Source: Flavobacteriaceae bacterium
GTDB lineage: Bacteria > Bacteroidota > Bacteroidia > Flavobacteriales > Flavobacteriaceae
DNA: 42,443 nucleotides
Direction: 5' to 3'
Assembly (NCBI GenBank): GCA_023558315.1
Contig: JAMJVX010000010.1
Location: 1-42,443, forward strand
Below the pieces are notes generated by a model. That model made no database searches. It had not been told where the DNA came from and saw only the letters and a list, made by a program, of their open reading frames with translations. Both the position numbers and the translations under genes were made by a program. This document shows, piece after piece, positions 25,323-33,030 of the stretch (position 1 is the first letter of the stretch; every line of letters starts with the position of its first letter).

Positions 25323-25355
25323 CAAATTTAGAGATTATTTTTAAATAAAAAACAA
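25323..25355 (-). promoter_or_regulatory. Promoter of the tRNA array
   Basis: Minus strand: TAAATTTG (-7 box) at 25330-25323, about 60 bases before tRNA-Thr(TGT), with TTG at 25355-25353 after a 22-base spacer. One transcript would cover all four tRNAs. Confidence 0.5.
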
Positions 25356-25399
25356 AAAAATAATAAAATATAGTAAAGTGTAACATGATTAAATTTAAT

Positions 25400-25417
25400 T
25401 TAACATTAAATTAACAT
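25400..25417 (+). promoter_or_regulatory. Pho-box-like direct repeat TTAACAT-N4-TTAACAT
   Basis: Two identical heptamers TTAACAT at 25400-25406 and 25411-25417, 11-bp period, with AT-only spacer TAAA. Further related heptamers are GTAACAT at 25380 and TTAACTT at 25432. The geometry (7-bp repeats, 4-bp spacer) is that of PhoB boxes, and the sequence resembles the TTAACA-type PhoP boxes of Bacillus. It lies about 75-90 bases before the -7 box of the lipoprotein/receptor cluster. Function is inferred; the region is AT-rich, which raises the chance of coincidence. Confidence 0.4.
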
Positions 25418-25490
25418 TGAGGGTATTAAACTTAACTTTAAAATAACAATAATTTGATTTTGGGTTAAAACAAATAATCTGTAACCTATA

Positions 25491-25498
25491 TAGATTTG
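25491..25498 (+). promoter_or_regulatory. -7 box for lipoprotein-receptor unit
   Basis: TAGATTTG, 21 bases before ATG 25520. No -33 TTG at the right distance, which would suit an activator-dependent promoter. The TTG start candidate at 25496 lies inside the box. Confidence 0.55.
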
Positions 25499-25519
25499 CA
25501 ATCTAAAATTGAATTAGAA

Positions 25520-26764
25520 ATGCAAAATTATTTTAATTATTTATTCTTTATCATAACAACAATTATCATTATTGCTTCATGTAGTGTGCCTAGTGATAAT
25601 TTTGACCTAGTAAACTCTACAACCTATGAATACTCATTAACAGGAGAAATTACGGAAGATAAAACCTTAAGTGAATCAACTACTTGGAATCTTAACGGTA
25701 GAGTTTTTGTCAAAAATGGGGCAACTTTAACAATTCCTGCAGGAACTATTATTAAAGCAAATCAAGGAACAGGAAGCAATGCGGCAGTTTTAATAATCTC
25801 AAGAGGAGCAAAGATTATCGCAGAGGGAACCGCTGATAAACCCATTATTTTCACTACTCAATACGATAGTATAACTGCTGGAAATTTTATAGGAACTAAC
25901 CTCAATGAAAACTCTAGGGGGCTTTGGGGAGGGCTTATAATTTTGGGAAAAGCCCCTATCCATGGTGATAAACCAACAGCAGGAGTGACAGAGAGAAATA
26001 TAGAAGGACTTCCCGCAAATAGCTTAAATGGTATGTATGGTGGTTCGATTGAAAACGATAATTCTGGTATCCTTAAATATGTTTCCGTCCGACATGGGGG
26101 AGTGGCCATAGGAGAAGGCAACGAAATTAATGGAATTACCTTTGGGGGTGTAGGAAACGGCACTTTGGTTGAAAACATAGAAGTCGTTGGAAATGTAGAC
26201 GATGGTGTAGAATTTTTTGGAGGAACAGTAAATGCTACAAATGTTTTAGTATGGGCGCAAGGGGACGATGCTATAGATATTGATGAGGCCTATAAAGGAA
26301 CGTTAAAAAATGTTTTTGTGAAATTAGGAATTGCTTCAGACCATGCACTTGAAGTAGACGGCCCAAAAAGTGGACCTAATGTCAATGCTCAATATACACT
26401 TTCTGGCGCAACATTTGTTGGATATAATGCGCCTGCGGGTAGAGCATCCATTGCTGACTTTAGGGATGGTGCTGTAGGTATAAATAGTGGAATTTTAGTT
26501 AAAGGATTTAAAGCAGAATCAAATGTAGAATTAGATGCCTCAGCAGATGTTACTCGTTTCACAAAGGGGGATTTATTATTTAAGAATTGGAAAGTCAAAT
26601 TACCTGAAGGAAGTACTGACATCAATGGAATATTTGATAATAAGGTGTCGGGAGACACATTTAATAATCCCGTTTTTGCAACTGCTATAACAAGTGAATC
26701 TATTACTGTTGGTGCGGATGAATCGGTATTTGGCTGGACCATGTATAAAAAGAAAGGGAACTAA
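25520..26764 (+). CDS. Beta-helix-like lipoprotein paired with TonB-dependent receptor
   Basis: 414 residues from ATG 25520. Lipoprotein signal with IIIIASC (Cys21). The N-terminal part reads TGEITEDKTLSESTTWNLNGRVFVKNGATLTIPAGTIIKA (in short runs), followed by Gly-rich strands with LWGGLIILGKAPI and GTVNATNVLVWAQGDDAIDID, suggesting a right-handed beta-helix. It belongs to a Bacteroidota family that is often found beside a TonB-dependent receptor and is sometimes misnamed multidrug transporter. Probably a surface partner of the receptor at 26813, 48 bases downstream with no promoter of its own. Ligand unknown; phosphate-related uptake is a guess from context. Confidence 0.75.
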   Translation: MQNYFNYLFFIITTIIIIASCSVPSDNFDLVNSTTYEYSLTGEITEDKTLSESTTWNLNGRVFVKNGATLTIPAGTIIKANQGTGSNAAVLIISRGAKIIAEGTADKPIIFTTQYDSITAGNFIGTNLNENSRGLWGGLIILGKAPIHGDKPTAGVTERNIEGLPANSLNGMYGGSIENDNSGILKYVSVRHGGVAIGEGNEINGITFGGVGNGTLVENIEVVGNVDDGVEFFGGTVNATNVLVWAQGDDAIDIDEAYKGTLKNVFVKLGIASDHALEVDGPKSGPNVNAQYTLSGATFVGYNAPAGRASIADFRDGAVGINSGILVKGFKAESNVELDASADVTRFTKGDLLFKNWKVKLPEGSTDINGIFDNKVSGDTFNNPVFATAITSESITVGADESVFGWTMYKKKGN

Positions 26765-26812
26765 TTTATAAAATCTTAAATCATCAAAAAATTCAATAAC
26801 AAATAATTTATT

Positions 26813-29665
26813 ATGAAAAAATATTTACTACTTATTTTACTTTTGAGTGCATTTCTAGCACAATCACAAGTAGGAACCATCACTGGAAAACTTACAGATA
26901 ATGTGTTTCAAGACCCCATTCCTTTTGCCAATATAATAGTAAAGGATACGGATACTGGAATTTCTACAGATTTTGATGGGAATTACCTATTAGAATTAGC
27001 TCCCGGTAATTATACTCTAGTTTATTCTTATCTGGGTTATGAAACTCAAGAAATTTCGAATATCGTTGTAGAACAATCAAAAACAGTTACTTTAGATATC
27101 ATCTTAGAAGAATTAGCGCAAGGGCTAGAAGAAGTAATTATAACAACTACAGCAAAAAGAAATACAGAAACATCGGTATTAGCGATGCAAAAAAATTCCT
27201 CAAGTCTATTAGATGGGCTTTCTTCTCAAACAATAAAAAGAGCTGGAGCAAGTAATATAGCTGCTGCTGTAAAAAGAATTCCAGGGGTTTCTGTACAAAA
27301 TGGCAAATATGTATTTGTTAGGGGATTGGGAGATAGATATACTAAATCTATTTTAAATGGTATGGACATTCCAGGATTAGACCCAGATAGAAATGCATTA
27401 CCTATGGATGTTTTTCCTACTAGTATATTAGAAAATATTGCGGTGATTAAATCTTCTACTGCCGATTTACCTGCAGATTTTACAGGAGGAATTGTAGATA
27501 TTATTACCAAAGAATTTCCTTCTGAAGAAGAATTTAATTTATCATTTAGTACGTCATATAATCCTACGATGCACTTTAATAATAATTATTATAATTTTAA
27601 AGGAGGAAACACAGATGTGTTAGGTTTTGATGATGGTACAAGGAGTATTCCAACTTATGACAGTAATGCTGATAATAGTCAGTTTGAATCAATAACTAGG
27701 AAATTTACACCTCATATGGCAGCGACTCCGACTATGAGTAATATGGATTTTGGGCTAAATTTTTCCTATGGGAATCAAAAAGACATAAACGAAGATAGTT
27801 CTAAAAAAATTGGATATTTTGTCTCTGGATATTATAAAAATACATCGACACTAAACGAAAATGCACAAAATAATCAATACATTATAAAAGAACCTGCAAA
27901 CAAATCAATTTTTGGATTGCGATTAGCCGATGGTCAACAAGGGACTACGGGTTCTAATAATGTGGTGGCAGAAACTATGGGGGGAATTTCCTTTAAAACA
28001 ATTCAATCAAAATATAAACTTAATGTCTTGTATATTAAAAATGGGCAATCTACTGCTGGTGAATTCATTAGAGAGGATGGAGATGGTGACCAAGGGGCAA
28101 AATTTAAGAAATTTAATTTAGAATATACCGAAAGAAATATTGCCAGTGGATTATTATCTGGAACACATACAAACGATGATGCCTCTCTAAAAGTAGAATG
28201 GAAATTTGCACCTACTTTAGCGCAAGTTTATGACAAAGACGTTAGAAACACACAATATAGAATTGAGGAAAACGAGAACACAGGAGAAGTATATTACAAT
28301 TTAGAAGAAAATGGAAGGCCTACAAGAATTTGGAGAGAATTAGATGAAACAAATTATGTTGGGAAAATAGATGTTACAAAAAAAACAACTCTTTTTGAAA
28401 AAGAAGCGAAAATTAAATTTGGAACATACTATGCTGATAAAGTTAGAACATTTAATATTTACAGATATTTTGTGCAATTTAATTATGCTGTAGATACAAA
28501 AGGAGATGCAAACCTTATTTTAGCTAGTCAAAATATTTTAAGCCCAAATAAAGCCAATGGAAATTATATCCTATTTAACAGAAATGATGTCGTAGAATTA
28601 GGCAGGTCATATGTTTCTAAACAAAATAATTTAGCAGGTTATGTCTCAGTAGAATTAAAGCCTATTGAAAATTTAAAAACGATTATTGGTATTCGTTATG
28701 AAGATTTTAAAACATATTATAAGGGGGTAGATGCTGCTGGAAGAGATGTTAATGGCAACCTACAAGAAGGCAATAAATTATACCGTCCTGAATTATTAGA
28801 ATATCAGAGCATTATAGATGTAAATGATTTTTTTCCTTCTTTAAATCTTATTTATTCGCTTAATGAAAATACAAATCTTAGAGCTTCTTATTCTAGGACA
28901 ACCGCACGCCCATCATTTAAAGAGGCATCAATAGCACAAATTTATGATCCCCTCTCAAATATTACTTTTATAGGAAATTCTCAATTAAGACCAACCTATA
29001 TTAACAATTTAGATATGCGATACGAAGTTTTTGGAGAAAACAATGAATTAATTGCTTTTAGTGGTTTTTACAAAACATTTAAAGACCCTATTGAGTTAGC
29101 TACTTTTGAAACAGATAGCGATCAATTTCAACCAAGAAATTTAGGGAACGCAACAGTATATGGAATAGAAGCAGAATATAGAAAAAGAACCCCTTGGATT
29201 GACAATCTATTTTTTAAGGCAAATGTTTCCTATATTATTTCTCAACAAAAAATGGGACCTGTAGAATATAATTTAAGAAAAGGAGTGGAGAAAGAAGGGC
29301 AAACAATATCAGATATAAGACCTTTACAAGGACAATCTCCCTATCTAATTAACGGAGGCTTAGAGTACAACGATTTTGAAAAAGGATTAGAGACAGGATT
29401 GTTTTATAATGTGCAAGGAAAAACATTAGAGGTAGTTGGTTTAGGAGAGTCTCCAGATGTATATACACAACCTTTTCACAATTTAAGTTTTTCATTTAGA
29501 AAAAAACTTGGAAAAGAAAACAAAACCTCAATTTCTCTTAATATCTCTAACATTCTAGACGATGTCAGGGAAAGTCTATTTGAATCATATAACTCTACCC
29601 ATCAAATCTTTAGATATAGAAATGTAGGGCGTTCCTTTTCAGTAGGATATAACGTGTCTTTTTAG
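26813..29665 (+). CDS. TonB-dependent outer-membrane receptor with regulatory-like N-domain
   Basis: 950 residues. Signal peptide cleaved near SAFLAQSQ. A carboxypeptidase-regulatory-like beta-sandwich (about 22-105; GTITGKLTD, FANIIVKDTDTGISTDFDGN) precedes the plug (about 125-235; RIPGVSVQNGKYVFVRGLGDRY, TADLPADFTGGIVDI) and a 22-strand barrel ending in SVGYNVSF, the usual aromatic C-terminus. Takes up a ligand too large for porins using TonB energy. It lacks a SusD partner, so it is not a typical polysaccharide locus; the lipoprotein upstream takes that place. The downstream PiT gene hints at phosphate compounds. Confidence 0.93.
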   Translation: MKKYLLLILLLSAFLAQSQVGTITGKLTDNVFQDPIPFANIIVKDTDTGISTDFDGNYLLELAPGNYTLVYSYLGYETQEISNIVVEQSKTVTLDIILEELAQGLEEVIITTTAKRNTETSVLAMQKNSSSLLDGLSSQTIKRAGASNIAAAVKRIPGVSVQNGKYVFVRGLGDRYTKSILNGMDIPGLDPDRNALPMDVFPTSILENIAVIKSSTADLPADFTGGIVDIITKEFPSEEEFNLSFSTSYNPTMHFNNNYYNFKGGNTDVLGFDDGTRSIPTYDSNADNSQFESITRKFTPHMAATPTMSNMDFGLNFSYGNQKDINEDSSKKIGYFVSGYYKNTSTLNENAQNNQYIIKEPANKSIFGLRLADGQQGTTGSNNVVAETMGGISFKTIQSKYKLNVLYIKNGQSTAGEFIREDGDGDQGAKFKKFNLEYTERNIASGLLSGTHTNDDASLKVEWKFAPTLAQVYDKDVRNTQYRIEENENTGEVYYNLEENGRPTRIWRELDETNYVGKIDVTKKTTLFEKEAKIKFGTYYADKVRTFNIYRYFVQFNYAVDTKGDANLILASQNILSPNKANGNYILFNRNDVVELGRSYVSKQNNLAGYVSVELKPIENLKTIIGIRYEDFKTYYKGVDAAGRDVNGNLQEGNKLYRPELLEYQSIIDVNDFFPSLNLIYSLNENTNLRASYSRTTARPSFKEASIAQIYDPLSNITFIGNSQLRPTYINNLDMRYEVFGENNELIAFSGFYKTFKDPIELATFETDSDQFQPRNLGNATVYGIEAEYRKRTPWIDNLFFKANVSYIISQQKMGPVEYNLRKGVEKEGQTISDIRPLQGQSPYLINGGLEYNDFEKGLETGLFYNVQGKTLEVVGLGESPDVYTQPFHNLSFSFRKKLGKENKTSISLNISNILDDVRESLFESYNSTHQIFRYRNVGRSFSVGYNVSF

Positions 29666-29674
29666 TATTTAACG

Positions 29675-29682
29675 TATTTTTG
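29675..29682 (+). promoter_or_regulatory. -7 box for PiT gene
   Basis: TATTTTTG in the 27-base gap after the receptor gene, 10 bases before ATG 29693. It suggests that the transporter can be expressed apart from the receptor unit, with a very short leader. Confidence 0.45.
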
Positions 29683-29692
29683 TTTTTTTAAA

Positions 29693-31921
29693 ATGGAAAA
29701 TATTTATCTATATATTGTCATTATTTTATGTTTATTAGCAATTGTAGATCTTGTAATTGGAGTAAGTAATGATGCCGTAAATTTTCTAAATTCTGCTATT
29801 GGCTCTAAAGCAATTTCCTTTAAAGTTTTAATGATACTTGCAAGTATTGGGATTATCCTCGGTGCATTATCCTCAGGTGGAATGATGGAAGTAGCGCGAA
29901 AAGGGATATTTAATCCTAGCGCTTTTTTCTTTGATGATATTATCCTTATCTTCTTAGCAGTAATGCTAACAGACATTATTTTATTAGATTTTTTTAATAC
30001 TCTTGGATTTCCAACTTCTACTACGGTATCTATAGTCTTTGAACTATTAGGGGCTGCAGTAATGATGGCGGTTCTAAAAATTATTAATTCAGAAGCAAGT
30101 TTCGCTACTTTAGAAATGTATATTAATACCGCAAAAGCTACCCAAATTATTTTGGGAATTGTTCTTTCCGTATTCATCGCATTTTCTGTAGGGTATTTTG
30201 TGCAATGGATATCTAGACTTATAATTAGTTTTAATCTAAAAAATAAATCCAATTTAACTAATACTATTTTTGGTACAATTTCGCTTGTTACACTTTTTTA
30301 TTTTATTGTTATAAAAGGATTAAAATATCTAGATATTCCTTTTTTAAAATCCTATATGAATAATGCCAATTTTATTGAAGTTATAGGTATATTATTTATT
30401 GTATTCTTTTTGTTGTGTTTCGTTTTTACTCGTATACTAAAATGGAATATTTATAAAATTATCATAGGTGTAGGTACATTTGCTTTGGCATTGGCATTTG
30501 CTGGTAACGATTTAGTGAATTTTATAGGAGTACCCGTAGCGGCCTTTCAATCATTTAAAATCTGGATAAATAGTGGGGTTTCTCCAGAATTATTAAATAT
30601 GCAAACTTTGGAATCTAAAGTCTCCTCTCCTACTCTATTTCTATTTATTTCAGGGATTATTATGATAATAACGCTTTGGATATCATCTAAAGCAAAAAAA
30701 GTCATCAAGACTTCCATAGATTTATCTAGTCAAAATGATATAGAAGAACGATTTAAACCCAATATTTTTTCAAGAGTAATTGTATCTTTTTTTGCTAGTA
30801 TAAATACTCTTATTAATAAGATTATGCCAATAAAAATAAGAATTTTTATTAAAAAGCAATTCAAGAATAACATAGGGAATAAAGAGTCTAAAGACTCGCC
30901 TTCTTTTGATATGTTAAGAGCGTCAGTAAATTTAGTGATTGCTGCTTTATTAATTACAATTGCAACTTCTTTAAAACTCCCTTTATCTACAACCTATGTT
31001 ACTTTTATGGTTGCAATGGGAACTTCCTTAGCAGATAGAGCATGGAATAGAGATACGGCTGTATATAGAGTTTCAGGCGTGACAAATGTAGTAGTTGGAT
31101 GGTTTTTTACTGCAATTAGTGCTTTTATTATTGCAGGTATTTATTTATTAATATTAAAAAAATTAGGAATTGCTGGAATTATCCTTGCACTTGTATTTAC
31201 CATCTATATTATTTTACGAAATCATCTAAGACATAAAAGAGAATTAAAGAAAACATTAGAGAATTTTTCTTTGGTTAAGCTTCAAAGCAAATCACTTCAA
31301 GGAATTATAAAAGGGAGTTCTTCAAACGCTTTAAATTTTTCAGTGAGGATAAATGAAATATATCTTAATTTGATAAAAGGGGTATCGCTACATAAAAAGA
31401 AAAGGCTCAAAGATTATTTTAAACAAATCAAAAAATTAGAATTTGAGATTTCAGAGTTACAACAAAATGTATTTCCTCTCATAAAAAATACAGAAAAATA
31501 TTCTCTAGAAATAAATAAATTTTATATCGCCTTATATACAGGGTTTGAAAAAATGTTGCAAAAAACAGATTTTATTTTAAAAGAATGTTTTGATCATGTA
31601 AATAATAATTACATGAAACTCAGATTTATTCAAATCAAAAAATTAGAAATTCTTTTTGAAAAAAACCAACTTCTATTTGAGCAAGAAAAAGCATTTTATG
31701 AGAATACGAATTTAAAAAACATAAATGTACTTGAAAAGGAAGTACAAAATGTAATTAATTTTATTGAGGAATTATTAAGCAAAGAAATTAACACCATCAA
31801 AAAAGACAATAAAACCTCCAAAAACACAAAGCTTTATTTCAAAATACTAATTAATTTTCAAGAGATAGTTAATTTAAAAAGAGAAATAATCAAAGAATTT
31901 AAATCAATACAAAAACTCTAA
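29693..31921 (+). CDS. PiT-family inorganic phosphate transporter with PhoU-like C-terminal domain
   Basis: 742 residues. About 10-12 membrane helices. The duplicated PiT signature is present: GVSNDAVNFLNSAIGSKA near residue 23 and AGNDLVNFIGVPVAAF near 265, plus GFPTSTTVS and the matching KLPLSTTYVT. After the last helix (about residue 515) comes a soluble, all-helical tail of about 220 residues, Lys- and Glu-rich, resembling DUF47/PhoU regulators; in many bacteria this is a separate gene beside pit. Imports phosphate with a cation. Bacteroidota PiT proteins of this long type are common. It follows the receptor cluster and precedes a MarC-family gene by 19 bases. Confidence 0.9.
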   Translation: MENIYLYIVIILCLLAIVDLVIGVSNDAVNFLNSAIGSKAISFKVLMILASIGIILGALSSGGMMEVARKGIFNPSAFFFDDIILIFLAVMLTDIILLDFFNTLGFPTSTTVSIVFELLGAAVMMAVLKIINSEASFATLEMYINTAKATQIILGIVLSVFIAFSVGYFVQWISRLIISFNLKNKSNLTNTIFGTISLVTLFYFIVIKGLKYLDIPFLKSYMNNANFIEVIGILFIVFFLLCFVFTRILKWNIYKIIIGVGTFALALAFAGNDLVNFIGVPVAAFQSFKIWINSGVSPELLNMQTLESKVSSPTLFLFISGIIMIITLWISSKAKKVIKTSIDLSSQNDIEERFKPNIFSRVIVSFFASINTLINKIMPIKIRIFIKKQFKNNIGNKESKDSPSFDMLRASVNLVIAALLITIATSLKLPLSTTYVTFMVAMGTSLADRAWNRDTAVYRVSGVTNVVVGWFFTAISAFIIAGIYLLILKKLGIAGIILALVFTIYIILRNHLRHKRELKKTLENFSLVKLQSKSLQGIIKGSSSNALNFSVRINEIYLNLIKGVSLHKKKRLKDYFKQIKKLEFEISELQQNVFPLIKNTEKYSLEINKFYIALYTGFEKMLQKTDFILKECFDHVNNNYMKLRFIQIKKLEILFEKNQLLFEQEKAFYENTNLKNINVLEKEVQNVINFIEELLSKEINTIKKDNKTSKNTKLYFKILINFQEIVNLKREIIKEFKSIQKL

Positions 31922-31940
31922 CTTTTCTAACTAACAAATT

Positions 31941-32531
31941 ATGAATACAATTATTCCAAATTTTGTAGATGTAATAACTATCACGCTAATTTTATTTGCT
32001 GTCATTGATATTATAGGAAGTATTCCCATAATACTTTCTTTAAAAAGTAAATCAGGAATTATTCAACCTGCAAAAGCAATATTTATTTGCTTGATCATAA
32101 TGCTTATTTTTCTCTTTGTAGGAGAGTCTATTTTGCATCTTATAGGTATAGATATTAATTCTTTTGCAGTAGCAGGTGCCTTTATTATCTTCTTCTTAGC
32201 TATTGAAATGATTTTTGGTATTTCATTTGGAAAAGAACAAGAGGTTAAAAATACGAATTATACTATTGTCCCTATCTCTTTTCCCATTATTGCTGGACCA
32301 GGAAGTATTACCTCTATTCTTTCTCTAAGAGCAGAATATGAAATAGTCAATATTGTCATTGCTATAATCATAAACCTCATTTTAGTTTATTTTGTATTGC
32401 GTTTTTCAAAATATATTGAACGACTTCTAGGAAAATCGGGAATAGAGATTACGAAAAAAATATTTGGAATAATCCTTTTGGCAATTGCCATTAAATTATT
32501 TACAAGTAATATTAATCAATTATTGAATTAA
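31941..32531 (+). CDS. MarC-family (UPF0056) integral membrane protein
   Basis: 196 residues with six predicted membrane helices. Family signs: AVIDIIGSIPIILSL in the first helix, INSFAVAGAFIIFFLAIEMIFG, and PISFPIIAGPGSITSIL in the middle. The family is widespread; once linked to multiple antibiotic resistance, that role was not upheld, and its substrate is unknown. It sits 19 bases after the PiT gene with no box of its own, so it is probably co-transcribed. Its 3' end meets a hairpin at 32540-32570. Confidence 0.92.
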   Translation: MNTIIPNFVDVITITLILFAVIDIIGSIPIILSLKSKSGIIQPAKAIFICLIIMLIFLFVGESILHLIGIDINSFAVAGAFIIFFLAIEMIFGISFGKEQEVKNTNYTIVPISFPIIAGPGSITSILSLRAEYEIVNIVIAIIINLILVYFVLRFSKYIERLLGKSGIEITKKIFGIILLAIAIKLFTSNINQLLN

Positions 32532-32534
32532 TAT

Positions 32535-32570
32535 AAAAAAAGAGAGCCTAAACTAAGTTTAGGCTCTCTT
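32535..32570 (-). terminator. Rho-independent terminator between marC-family gene and the 91-aa gene
   Basis: Perfect 14-bp stem (32540-32553 with 32557-32570; AAGAGAGCCTAAAC) and a 3-base loop. On the minus strand it is followed by five Ts (32539-32535), so it ends the leftward 91-residue gene. On the plus strand only TT follows, then As, so it suits the marC transcript less well. Confidence 0.85.
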
Positions 32571-32607
32571 AAAAAAAGTGATAAATTTATAGTTAGTAAG
32601 AAAATAT

Positions 32608-32883
32608 TTATTTAGCTTTTTTTCTCTTCTTAACCTCTACTTTTACTTCTACACTGTCTCCCATTTCTTCAATTTCATGAAGGACTTCACCTCCTTTCAT
32701 CATAAAGACTTTTTTATGCTTCATCATTCCATGATGATCGTCCCCTTTCATTGTCCAACTGCAGCTGCTTTTGTTAGTACAATTTTTTGACTTATTACAT
32801 GTTTTCCCAACTAGTAAGCCAAGGATAAAAAAGATGATTATTAAAATAGCGGTTAAAAACCAATTTTTGTTAAAAGTTTCCAT
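32608..32883 (-). CDS. Small membrane-anchored Cys/His/Met-rich protein
   Basis: 91 residues, not recognised. One N-terminal transmembrane helix (about 9-26; AILIIIFFILGLLVG) is followed by three Cys at exactly six-residue spacing (29, 35, 41) and then a cluster of His and Met (GDDHHGMMKHKKVFMMKGGE). The end is highly charged (EVKVEVKKRKKAK). The residue mix suggests binding of a soft or transition metal such as copper, but no known motif (CXXC, MXCXXC) is present. It has its own -7 box (32913-32920) and a strong terminator, so it is a genuine single-gene unit, divergent from mfd. Confidence 0.8.
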   Translation of the reverse strand: METFNKNWFLTAILIIIFFILGLLVGKTCNKSKNCTNKSSCSWTMKGDDHHGMMKHKKVFMMKGGEVLHEIEEMGDSVEVKVEVKKRKKAK

Positions 32884-32912
32884 ATTATAATTTATTTTTA
32901 TTAAACATTTTC

Positions 32913-32920
32913 CAAAGTTA
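32913..32920 (-). promoter_or_regulatory. -7 box for 91-aa membrane protein
   Basis: Minus-strand TAACTTTG, 29 bases before the ATG at 32883. Confidence 0.5.
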
Positions 32921-33005
32921 GATATATTTTTATAATAAAAGTTTAAAAATTATAGTAAAATATTTTGAATTTATCAAAAATTAAACAAATACTATAGAAT
33001 GATAT

Positions 33006-33013
33006 TATATTTG
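33006..33013 (+). promoter_or_regulatory. -7 box for mfd
   Basis: TATATTTG, 17 bases before the GTG start at 33031. It supports that start over any further upstream. Confidence 0.5.
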
Positions 33014-33030
33014 TTTCATTAAAATCATTA

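Noticed and set aside
25858-26742. Minus-strand open frames opposite the beta-helix lipoprotein
   Set aside because: The forward frame has a signal peptide, promoter and family features; the reverse ones have none and are shadows.
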